A stretch of 9,514 nt of DNA from Candidatus Nomurabacteria bacterium (GTDB lineage: Bacteria; Patescibacteriota; Minisyncoccia; Phycocordibacterales; CALRBL01). The notes beneath the pieces are model-generated. The model had not been told where the DNA came from and made no database searches. It saw only the letters and a list, made by a program, of their open reading frames with translations. The first letter of the stretch is position 1; each line of letters opens with the position of its first letter. Positions 1 to 5,975 of the stretch are shown here, in pieces. Position numbers and translations under genes: made by a program. The stretch lies in contig CALRBL010000013.1 of assembly GCA_943354075.1 (NCBI GenBank), positions 1 to 9,514 on the forward strand. The letters are read 5' to 3'.

Positions 1-323
1 GTAGGTGTATGGACCGTGTCTCAGTTCCATCGGTGGGGGTCAGGCTCTCACCTCCCCTAGACGTCAATGCCTTGGTAGGCTTTTACCCTACCAACTAGCT
101 GATATCCCGCAGGCTTTTCCCAAAGCGATAAATCTTTACTCCTTAGAGACTATCCAGTATTAGTACGCCTTTCGGCGAATTATTCCAGACTTCGGGGGAA
201 ATACCTACGTGTTACTACCTCGTTTGCCACTGCTCTAAATATTGCTACAAAGAGCCGTTTGACTTGCATGCCTTATCCACGCCGCCAGCGTTCATCCTGA
301 GCTAGGATCAAACTCTAAAATAA
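1..323 (-). rRNA. rrs: 16S ribosomal RNA, 5' part (truncated by the window edge)
   Basis: Read on the minus strand, this is the 5' domain of small-subunit rRNA. AGAGTTTGATCC begins at 316 (E. coli position 8), followed by the conserved AGCTCAGGATGAACGCTGGC and GCATGCAAGTC blocks, then ACTGAGACACGGTCC near the edge. By this alignment base 1 is about E. coli position 345, so some 323 nt cover 345 E. coli positions, a modest shortening. The mature 5' end at about 323 is inferred by counting back from position 8. Sequence details such as GTGGCAAACGAGG in place of the usual GTGGCGAACGGG, and ACACCTAC in place of ACTCCTAC, suggest a CPR/Patescibacteria lineage. The rest of the gene, including the anti-Shine-Dalgarno end, is outside the window. 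Confidence 0.97.
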
Positions 324-325
324 AA

Positions 326-343
326 GTTGTAGTAAACTACAAC
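326..343 (-). other. Hairpin immediately upstream of mature 16S
   Basis: GTTGTAGT (326-333) and ACTACAAC (336-343) form a perfect 8-bp inverted repeat around a 2-nt centre. In the transcript it is followed at once by TTTTATTTT (325-317), in which the mature 16S 5' end should lie. It resembles a weak intrinsic terminator, but it sits inside the rRNA leader, so a role in 5'-end processing or as an attenuator bypassed by antitermination is more plausible. The pairing is seen; the role is inferred. Confidence 0.5.
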
Positions 344-473
344 AGTTTTTCTTAGAACGGAACAAAATAAAGAATAAAATGTTTCCAAGTTTATGAACGT
401 GGCTGTTGCCTGCTATTAACAGGACTTTTGTGATTGATGTTGTTATCCGAAATTATATTTTTGAATTTTTCAC

Positions 474-490
474 AAGAACTTGCAGTTCTT
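474..490 (-). other. Hairpin within the rRNA leader
   Basis: AAGAACT (474-480) pairs with AGTTCTT (484-490) around a TGC centre, a perfect 7-bp stem in the transcribed leader between the boxA-like site and 16S. It has no U tract, so it is not an obvious terminator. It may be a leader folding or processing element. Confidence 0.4.
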
Positions 491-511
491 TCAATCTTAT
501 AATTTCAATTT

Positions 512-525
512 GATTTTCAAAGTAC
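512..525 (-). promoter_or_regulatory. boxA-like rRNA antitermination site
   Basis: The minus strand reads GTACTTTGAAAATC, close to the bacterial rrn boxA consensus (TGCTCTTTGAAAA / GCTCTTTAACA). It lies 2 nt after a strong hairpin and well upstream of 16S, which matches the boxB-boxA order of known rrn leaders. In characterised bacteria boxA binds NusB-NusE to keep polymerase from terminating on the untranslated rRNA transcript. The motif and order are seen; binding is inferred. Confidence 0.55.
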
Positions 526-526
526 G

Positions 527-564
527 CCTCCCGAATGCAAGGCTTACGCCGCACTTTCGAGAGG
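527..564 (-). promoter_or_regulatory. boxB-like hairpin at the start of the rRNA leader
   Basis: On the minus strand CCTCTCGAA (564-556) pairs along all nine positions with TTCGGGAGG (535-527), with one U-G wobble. An inner GGC/GCC stem (550-548 and 543-541) is closed by a GTAA (GNRA-type) tetraloop. The arms are symmetric, with a 5-nt by 5-nt partly paired internal loop. The predicted transcription start (about 565) is at the base of the hairpin, so the rRNA precursor would begin with this structure. The position directly before boxA suggests a boxB role. Confidence 0.55.
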
Positions 565-571
565 TTTCCCT

Positions 572-599
572 AGTATATGGATATTCGTTATGAAGTCAA
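572..599 (-). promoter_or_regulatory. Promoter of the rRNA operon
   Basis: On the minus strand a TTGACT -35 box (599-594) and a TATACT -10 box (577-572) are separated by 16 nt, a close fit to the housekeeping sigma-70 consensus. The upstream bases 601-630 are rich in A and T tracts and could serve as an UP element. Transcription would start near 565 and run through a leader of about 240 nt into 16S. It lies about 40 bp beyond the stop codon of the ORF6N gene, so the rRNA has its own promoter. Confidence 0.75.
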
Positions 600-606
600 G
601 CGTTTA

Positions 607-639
607 AGCCATTTTTACCCAAAAAGCTTTAAAATGGCT
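607..639. repeat. Inverted repeat between the ORF6N gene and the rRNA promoter
   Basis: AGCCATTTT (607-615) and AAAATGGCT (631-639) form a perfect 9-bp inverted repeat with a 15-nt loop. The loop itself contains the palindrome AAAGCTTT. It begins 1 base after the ORF6N stop codon and ends about 8 bp from the rRNA -35 box. It has no U tract on the minus strand, so it is a poor intrinsic terminator. It could stabilise the ORF6N mRNA 3' end or lie in the rRNA UP region. Confidence 0.4.
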
Positions 640-1149
640 CTAATTGGTCCTGAAACCCATCTTTTCTTTGGGTTTTTCCTCCTCTTCCAGCATGTGGCGG
701 AGGGCTTGGAATACTATTTCAAATTGACCGTCGTATTTTTCCTCAAGATCTTCTAGTTTCTTTTTAAGTTCCTGATTCGAAATAAGTAATTCCCTAATCT
801 TTTGAAAAGTGCGGAGAATTTGAATATTCATCTGAATGGCGATTTCGGTGTTAAGAACACTCGACAACATAGCAATTCCGAGTTCTGTGAAGGCTCTAAT
901 CTTGTGTCTTCTACCGCCGTATTTAGACTTAAAACTTGATATCGCAATTTGCGATATCAAGTTGAACGATTCTTTTTCAGTAAGACTGAACATAAAATCT
1001 TTAGGAAATCGGGAACTATTTCTTTTAACAGCCTCATTCAAACGCATCGTCTTGGTTCCATATAATTCAGCTAAGTCAAAATCAAGCATCACTTTTTGAC
1101 CTCGGATAAAATAAATCTTTTTAGAAATAATGATGTCGGAATCTACCAT
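640..1149 (-). CDS. ORF6N-domain DNA-binding protein
   Basis: A predicted DNA-binding protein of the ORF6N (KilA-N-associated) family, found in phage antirepressor-like proteins and as free-standing chromosomal copies. Numbering is from the GTG at 1155. Residues 12-58 (KKIYFIRGQKVMLDFDLAELYG, then RLNEAVKRNSSRFPKDFMF) are the family signature; residues 65-98 hold the SQIAISS, GGRR and AFTELGIAMLSSVLN motifs. Residues about 120-142 are charged and probably coiled coil. The end, KPKEKMGFRTN, resembles the family's common basic tail. GTG-ATG-ATG starts lie in a row at 1155, 1152 and 1149. I choose 1149 because TAAGAT ends 6 nt before it and there is no Shine-Dalgarno sequence. Domain is clear; biological role unknown: it may be a regulator of itself or a remnant of a mobile element. 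Bases 933-963 form a perfect palindrome. Confidence 0.85.
   Translation of the reverse strand: MVDSDIIISKKIYFIRGQKVMLDFDLAELYGTKTMRLNEAVKRNSSRFPKDFMFSLTEKESFNLISQIAISSFKSKYGGRRHKIRAFTELGIAMLSSVLNTEIAIQMNIQILRTFQKIRELLISNQELKKKLEDLEEKYDGQFEIVFQALRHMLEEEEKPKEKMGFRTN
933..963. repeat. Perfect 31-nt palindrome inside the ORF6N gene
   Basis: AACTTGATATCGCAA, a single central T, then the exact reverse complement of the first arm (15-bp arms). It encodes NLISQIAISS of the ORF6N protein. It is almost identical to the palindrome at 1199-1233: the only differences are TA for GG in one arm and TA for CC in the other, so each copy is perfectly symmetric. It may be a protein-binding site, an RNA hairpin in the mRNA, or a sequence kept symmetric by template switching. 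Confidence 0.85.
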
Positions 1150-1195
1150 CATCACATCTTAGATGTTCAGTACCAATCAATCTAGTTTTCCCTTT

Positions 1196-1233
1196 AAAAA
1201 AACTTGAGGTCGCAATTTGCGACCTCAAGTTTT
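1196..1233 (-). terminator. Intrinsic terminator of secDF, palindrome shared with the ORF6N gene
   Basis: The arms at 1199-1215 and 1217-1233 are perfect 17-bp reverse complements around one central base (1216). On the minus strand CTTGAGGTCGCAA forms the stem and is followed by seven T residues (1202-1196), a textbook intrinsic terminator. The secF stop codon lies in its ascending arm. It also sits 47 bp upstream of the chosen ORF6N start, so it could double as an operator for that gene. The sequence is a near copy of the palindrome at 933-963. Confidence 0.85.
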
Positions 1234-2161
1234 ACGCTTTCTTCCTTTTTTCCTGCCACTTCTGAATAGTCACAAGTAATGGAGATCCGATGAACACTGA
1301 GGAGTAAGTTCCCATGGCGATTCCGATGAACAATGCGAGGGAGAAATTACGAGTTGCTTCAGGACCAAAATAATACAAGGCAATGAGAGAAAGAAGCACA
1401 GTCAAAGAGGTGTTAATGGAACGAGTGAAGGTCTGACTAATACTCTGCCCCACTACCTCTTCGAAAGGTGTTGCGGGAACACGCTTAGTGACCTGCTTCT
1501 CGGCGTCGAGCTTGAGGTTCTCACGCACACGATCGAATACCACGATAGTGTCGTGCACAGAGAAACCGAGAATAACGAGAAGTGCTGTCACAAAGAGTGC
1601 GTCGATCTCGAGACCGTGATAGTGCCCGAGGATGGCGAAAGCTCCGGTAGGCACAATGACATCATGAAGGAGTGCAATAATGGCGATAAGGCCGTATTTG
1701 AAAGACGAGACCGGCTCAGAAACTTTACGAAAAGCGAAGGTGATGAAGAGCACAATTGCAATCATAACGAGAATGATCGAAATAATAGCTTTGCTCTGGA
1801 GCTCCTTACCAAGAATCGGTCCGATTGAGTCGGATCGCTTCACTTCAAATCCTTCGTTGCCGCGAGCGAGTGCGGTCACAAAGAGTGTTCGTTCCCCTTC
1901 TGAAAGCGCCTTGATACGGATGATATAGCCTTCCTCACCAGTAGGACGAATGGATGCCTCTCCAATATTCTGCGCACTAATAATGTCCTCCACATTGTCT
2001 TGCTCGGGACGCTGGTTTTCTGCGTAGGAAACTTCGAGAATAGCTCCTCCTTTGAAGTCGATACCAAAGTTGAGTCCCCAGATCATAACCGCCGCGATAG
2101 AGCCTGCAATAAGAAGTCCTGAGATGATGTAGAAGATTTTTCTGTGTCGTACGATGTTCAT
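1232..2161 (-). CDS. secF: Protein translocase subunit SecF
   Basis: SecF pairs with SecD in the inner membrane and uses the proton gradient to pull exported proteins out of the SecYEG channel. At 309 residues it has the family's usual length. A first membrane helix (about 8-30) leads to the signature NFGIDFKGGAILEVSY (31-46). A periplasmic P4-type region follows (about 47-120), then five helices from about 124 to 300. Conserved cores are GFSVHDTIVVFDRVREN (199-215) and SQTFTRSINTSLT (242-254). It follows secD by 20 bp and is surely co-transcribed. No Shine-Dalgarno is visible; TAACCT lies 7 nt before the ATG. Transcription should end at the hairpin overlapping its stop codon. Confidence 0.97.
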   Translation of the reverse strand: MNIVRHRKIFYIISGLLIAGSIAAVMIWGLNFGIDFKGGAILEVSYAENQRPEQDNVEDIISAQNIGEASIRPTGEEGYIIRIKALSEGERTLFVTALARGNEGFEVKRSDSIGPILGKELQSKAIISIILVMIAIVLFITFAFRKVSEPVSSFKYGLIAIIALLHDVIVPTGAFAILGHYHGLEIDALFVTALLVILGFSVHDTIVVFDRVRENLKLDAEKQVTKRVPATPFEEVVGQSISQTFTRSINTSLTVLLSLIALYYFGPEATRNFSLALFIGIAMGTYSSVFIGSPLLVTIQKWQEKRKKA

Positions 2162-2181
2162 ATATTTTAGGTTATTTCTTT

Positions 2182-3495
2182 TTATTTCTTGAAATGGAAA
2201 CCGTTACTGAAAAGGAATTTGATAAAAGGTTTATTGGCAGTTTCGGGATTCTTCGGAACAATCGCAAGGAGGAAAGTACGGGATGCGGTAAGCGCAGTGA
2301 ACATGGAGACAATCACACCAATGAGGAACACCAATGCGAATCCCTTGATGAGGGCGGTGGTTGCGAAAGCGAAAAGAATGATTGCAGTGATGATACTTGA
2401 AAGGTTTCCATCGCGGATAGATGTCCAAGCACGATTGAATCCTTCGTGGATAGCGTCGTGAAGGTTCATTCCCTTCTTGAGTTCTTCTTTCATTCGTTCA
2501 AAGATGAGAATGTTTGCATCCACCGCCATACCAATCGAAAGGATGAAAGCGGCGAGGCCGGTAGAAGTGAGTGTGACGGGGATGACCTTGAAAAGAGCGA
2601 GGTTCATGGCGACATAAAGCATGAGGGCGAACGTAGCAACGAGGCCCGGCAATCGATACCAAACAATCAAGAAGAGAGCGATTATGGCGAAGCCGATGAG
2701 ACCCGCCTGAAGGCTCTTACTGAGGGCATCGGCTCCAAGAGATGCGCCGATGGTCTGCGATCCAATGAGAGAGATAGGTACGGGAAGCGCTCCGAAATTA
2801 AGGTTGCGGACGAGCTCCTGTGCTTCGAGAGTGGTGAAGTTTCCAGAGATGACCGCCTTTCCGTCGCGGATCGGCTCATTAACGACAGGCTCGGAAATAG
2901 GCTTTCCGTCGAGGAAGATACCGATAACATTACCGACATTCTCTTCAGTGATCTTGGCAAAAAGTTCCTTTCCTTCGTCGTTGAACTGGAGGGATACCAT
3001 AGGCTGGCGGGTGGTGCGATCGAAATCAACCAATGCGCGTTCGAGAAGGCTTCCATCGAGCTTGGTAGGAATATAGATGAGAGAAGGAACCGTAGTGGTT
3101 CCTACTTTTGTAAATGTGGTGCTCGCAACGCGGAAATCAAGAACGGGAGTCTGTCCGATGAGGGCAACTGCTTTGTCGATGTCGGTGACACCCGGAAGCT
3201 CGACGACGAGCTTGTCGATGCGCTGACCGTTCACATTTGCACGCTCGGTCTGGACGAGGGGCTCAGAAACACCGAACACGTTGATGCGGCGCTCGATGGT
3301 GTCGCGCAAAGACTGCATCGACGCGTCGATGTCACCGGAAGAGAGTTTTGAAACATCAGCCTGATACACGAGGTGAGTTCCTCCGTTAAGGTCGAGCCCA
3401 AGCTTGAAAGGCTTGTGAGTGTCTCCGTATGAGTAATAACCGACAGCAAGACCAAGAACTATCAGGATAATGGCTACAAAGCGGGTATTTTTCAT
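2182..3495 (-). CDS. secD: Protein translocase subunit SecD
   Basis: SecD is the partner of SecF in the Sec accessory complex. Residues 5-23 are the first membrane helix, followed by KLGLDLNGGTHLVYQAD (31-47), the D1 motif. The periplasmic P1 region (about 48-245) includes ERRINVFGVSEP and GQTPVLDFR. The C-terminal five-helix block begins near 262 and contains GMAVDANILIFERMKEE (322-338) and FNRAWTSIRDGN (353-364), where the membrane Asp and Arg used in proton flow are expected. At 437 residues it is shorter than the E. coli protein (about 615), as in many streamlined bacteria, through a smaller P1 head. The start is 26 bp after the epimerase stop. TATATT (3514-3519) may serve as a local -10 box; no Shine-Dalgarno is seen. 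Confidence 0.97.
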   Translation of the reverse strand: MKNTRFVAIILIVLGLAVGYYSYGDTHKPFKLGLDLNGGTHLVYQADVSKLSSGDIDASMQSLRDTIERRINVFGVSEPLVQTERANVNGQRIDKLVVELPGVTDIDKAVALIGQTPVLDFRVASTTFTKVGTTTVPSLIYIPTKLDGSLLERALVDFDRTTRQPMVSLQFNDEGKELFAKITEENVGNVIGIFLDGKPISEPVVNEPIRDGKAVISGNFTTLEAQELVRNLNFGALPVPISLIGSQTIGASLGADALSKSLQAGLIGFAIIALFLIVWYRLPGLVATFALMLYVAMNLALFKVIPVTLTSTGLAAFILSIGMAVDANILIFERMKEELKKGMNLHDAIHEGFNRAWTSIRDGNLSSIITAIILFAFATTALIKGFALVFLIGVIVSMFTALTASRTFLLAIVPKNPETANKPFIKFLFSNGFHFKK

Positions 3496-3521
3496 ATATG
3501 TTGGTGTGGAGGCAATATAAC

Positions 3522-4592
3522 CTATTTCACGTATTTTGCATACCTTCCCTCAACCTTTACAAAAGCCTCTTTTGAAGGGAATTTGTATTGATAGCCGTAT
3601 TGCTTGGTGAGTTTGGAACCATCTACGGCGATTGGGTATGAGTACGATTTCCAACCACCTTTTGAAGTAGGGACTTTTCCTTGAGAGAGGTGCCAGAACG
3701 CGAAGAAAACCGGTCGGATCATCCATGGGGTGACCGACAAAGTTTTCTTCCCTACTGCTTGCGCCATGTCGGGACCAAGAACTGCAGGACCGGGTGGGCA
3801 GATATTAAAGACTTCGTAGGAACCTTGAAGATCGTTGAAAACAAAAAGAGAAACAATGTCAGCAACATCATCTTCGTGGATGAATTGTCGGAGCCATTTT
3901 GGAGTAACAGGCACAAAAGAAACCAAAGCAGAAATCAATCGGTGCAACGGATTTGCTTTCAGCTGTCCTGAAAGTGCCGCCTGCAATCCGAAGCGGACAC
4001 GCATGAAGCGGCCACGAGGGCCGGTGATCGCTGCGGGACGGACGATGAATACTTGAGGAAGAGTTTTCCCTTCAACCTTAAGAGCATCATATTTTGATTT
4101 GAGATGTTCTTCAACAATTCTCTTCTCTTCTGCGTAAAGATAATCACTTTTTCGAAACCCCTCTTCTTCTTTAAAGAAATGTGTGAGGCTGTTTTCAGGA
4201 TACGCACCATACGAGGAGACCGTAGAGAAATAGACGAGCTTTTTTACGGAAGGAATCGAAAAGGCGAGGTCGAAAACATTGTCAGAGCCTGTCACATTCC
4301 ATTTCCACTGGACATCTTTCTGACCATACATCTCGCGGATCTGCCATGCGGTGTGGACGATGGCGTCGGGAGCAAAAGCGCGGACTTTATCCTGCCAGCT
4401 GCCGGAAGCATCATCGTCGCCGAGATTCCCTTGAATAAACGAAATCTTGTTTCGGCTAAGATGCCCTTCGAGAAGATCAGAAAAAGGTTCTTTGTCGATA
4501 AGGAGGATAGCGTCAACGTCGGGACGCGAGGCGTATTGATCTGCAAGCATTGCTCCAACATAACCAGAGCCTCCAGTGATGAATAATTTCAT
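3522..4592 (-). CDS. NAD-dependent epimerase/dehydratase (extended SDR family)
   Basis: A cytoplasmic extended short-chain dehydrogenase/reductase, the family of nucleotide-sugar epimerases and dehydratases. TGGSGYVG (6-13) is the NAD-binding glycine motif. Asp33 at the end of the second strand favours NAD over NADP. FSTVSSYG (122-129) holds the catalytic Ser region, and Y153-AEE-K157 is the active-site YxxxK. RPAAITGPRGR (185-195) and FIHEDDVADI (237-246) match conserved SDR positions in the substrate domain. Length 356 is typical. The exact substrate cannot be read from sequence: UDP-sugar 4-epimerase is possible, but so are other extended SDR activities. It starts 12 bp after the transferase gene upstream, with TACACT (4599-4604) 6 nt before the ATG and no Shine-Dalgarno. 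It probably shares an operon with the sugar transferase and supplies surface glycan synthesis. Confidence 0.88.
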   Translation of the reverse strand: MKLFITGGSGYVGAMLADQYASRPDVDAILLIDKEPFSDLLEGHLSRNKISFIQGNLGDDDASGSWQDKVRAFAPDAIVHTAWQIREMYGQKDVQWKWNVTGSDNVFDLAFSIPSVKKLVYFSTVSSYGAYPENSLTHFFKEEEGFRKSDYLYAEEKRIVEEHLKSKYDALKVEGKTLPQVFIVRPAAITGPRGRFMRVRFGLQAALSGQLKANPLHRLISALVSFVPVTPKWLRQFIHEDDVADIVSLFVFNDLQGSYEVFNICPPGPAVLGPDMAQAVGKKTLSVTPWMIRPVFFAFWHLSQGKVPTSKGGWKSYSYPIAVDGSKLTKQYGYQYKFPSKEAFVKVEGRYAKYVK

Positions 4593-4604
4593 GTGGCTAG
4601 TGTA

Positions 4605-5945
4605 CTATTTACCACTCCTCGAGAGCAAGGTGCGAATAGTTTTCACGATAATGCGAACGTCGAGAACAACTGACCGGTTCTTCACATAATAGAGATCATA
4701 AGCAAGACGCTCTTTTGTTTCCTCGAGAGACTGCGGAGGTGTATCTTGATTTATCTGCGCCCATCCAGAAAGCCCCGGTTTGATAGTGCTTCGCACACCA
4801 TAGTATGGAATAGTACGAGCCAACTCTTGTCCAAGATCATACATGTCAGGACGCGGACCAATGAGAGAGACATCACCTTTGAGTACATTCCAAAATTGTG
4901 GGAGCTCATCAATGCGAGATTTTCTTAAAAACGCTCCTACTTTTGTAATACGGGCATCCTTCTCAGCGACCCATATTCCTCGATCATTACTTTTCATACT
5001 TCGAAATTTAATAAATTTCACTTTCTTACCTCCCTTCCCTACGCGTTCTTGAACGATGAAAATAGGCCCTTTATCTTCGAGTTTGATTGCGACATAGACA
5101 AAAGGATAGAAGACGAGAGAACAAATACCTCCAACAAGAGAAAGGATAATATCAACGAAGCGCTTGAATGCGTCGTACATAAACTTTGGAGACGTTGAAA
5201 TATTCTCGAGAAACCAGTTGTACTGGAGGATTGAAAATGGAATGCGTTTGAAAACATCTTCATAGACTTTGTACATCGCCACAAATCGAACTCGTTCGAA
5301 GATGAGATTGTAGAGAGACGGTAGGATCGAGCGGATCTTGTCATGTTCGAGATCTACCACCACAATGGTGGCCGAATTGAATCGGACCGCTTCGTGAATA
5401 ATCTTTTCGATGTCATGCGATGTGCCATTGTCGATATCAACAATGGAAACGAAGCGGAGTCCGTAGTTGCCGTTCCTATTTAATTCATAAGACAGCTCTT
5501 CCATCTCCTTGCCAGAGCTTATAAGTATTGCAGGCTCTGCCCCACGCGGTTGTATAAGTGAATAGAGATAAAGACGCCAGAGAATAATGAGAAGGAATGA
5601 GATGACAAGATAAATAAAGAGGTTAGTCTTCGGAGAAATACCGAAGTACGGAACAAAGTAGAAAAAGAGGACCCCCATGATCGAACTTATGACTTGTGCA
5701 CGTAAAATAATGTGAGGAAGTCTACTTTTCAGGATGACCGTATGCCTTTCGTAAAGGCCAGCCACATAGAATATGAAGACGGAAGTGAAGAATAAGAGAG
5801 AGAAAGGGTTAATATGTGCTAAAAAAAGACCTTTCTCAGGAGCCTGACCGAAACGCAGAAAAAGCATTATATAGAGCGCTGAAACGAAGAAAAAGAGGTC
5901 GCCGACGAAAAGTATGAGGGGTTCGCGGCGATTGGATATTTTCAT
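4605..5945 (-). CDS. Polyprenyl-phosphate sugar-phosphate transferase (WbaP-type, initiates glycan synthesis)
   Basis: A membrane enzyme of the bacterial sugar transferase family that moves a sugar phosphate from a nucleotide sugar to undecaprenyl phosphate, the first step of polysaccharide or glycoprotein glycan assembly. Numbered from the upstream ATG at 5972, four N-terminal helices (about 18-40, 55-74, 93-110, 117-138) are followed by a Rossmann-like CoA-binding-type domain (about 146-245). The catalytic domain begins at FKRFVDIILSLVGG (269-282), a re-entrant helix. It contains VKFIKFRSM (318-326), the Asp355-Glu356 catalytic pair in SRIDELPQFWNVLKGD, IGPRPD (371-376) and KPGLSGWAQI (398-407). 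This is the large, WbaP-like architecture. I prefer the ATG at 5945 (446 residues), since the longer form would leave only 3 bp to the divergent gene. Its donor sugar is unknown. Confidence 0.92.
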   Translation of the reverse strand: MKISNRREPLILFVGDLFFFVSALYIMLFLRFGQAPEKGLFLAHINPFSLLFFTSVFIFYVAGLYERHTVILKSRLPHIILRAQVISSIMGVLFFYFVPYFGISPKTNLFIYLVISFLLIILWRLYLYSLIQPRGAEPAILISSGKEMEELSYELNRNGNYGLRFVSIVDIDNGTSHDIEKIIHEAVRFNSATIVVVDLEHDKIRSILPSLYNLIFERVRFVAMYKVYEDVFKRIPFSILQYNWFLENISTSPKFMYDAFKRFVDIILSLVGGICSLVFYPFVYVAIKLEDKGPIFIVQERVGKGGKKVKFIKFRSMKSNDRGIWVAEKDARITKVGAFLRKSRIDELPQFWNVLKGDVSLIGPRPDMYDLGQELARTIPYYGVRSTIKPGLSGWAQINQDTPPQSLEETKERLAYDLYYVKNRSVVLDVRIIVKTIRTLLSRSGK

Positions 5946-5962
5946 TAAAGAAATGATACAAT
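5932..5962 (+). promoter_or_regulatory. Promoter of the GT4 gene, overlapping the divergent transferase promoter
   Basis: The plus strand has an extended -10, TGATACAAT (5954-5962), with a weak TTGGAT at 5932-5937 as -35 (19-nt spacer). Transcription would begin about 7 nt before the GT4 ATG. On the minus strand TATCAT (5958-5953) is a -10-like hexamer 7 nt before the transferase ATG. The two share bases 5953-5958, so only one polymerase could use the site at a time. Motifs are seen; activity is inferred. Confidence 0.5.
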
Positions 5963-5975
5963 TAAATCTCATTTT

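Noticed and set aside
607..639. The inverted repeat after the ORF6N stop as an intrinsic terminator
   Set aside because: The stem is AT-rich, the loop is long and no U tract follows on the minus strand. It is kept as an inverted repeat of unknown role.
1196..1233. The palindrome pair as ends of an insertion sequence flanking the ORF6N gene 5' half
   Set aside because: No transposase, target duplication or gene disruption is seen, and the second copy is part of an intact reading frame.
2446..3351. A 301-codon open frame on the plus strand opposite secD
   Set aside because: It is fully antisense to a clear secD, its product is low-complexity and strongly charged, and it has no recognisable motif or start signal. 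Biased codon use in secD explains it.
4104..4586. A 160-codon plus-strand frame opposite the epimerase
   Set aside because: Antisense to a gene with intact NAD-binding and YxxxK motifs; no family resemblance and no start signal.
5946..5972. An upstream ATG giving nine extra residues (MRFNCIISL) to the sugar transferase
   Set aside because: It would leave only 3 bp to the divergent GT4 start and remove any room for a promoter. The ATG at 5945 begins a normal N-terminus just before the first helix.
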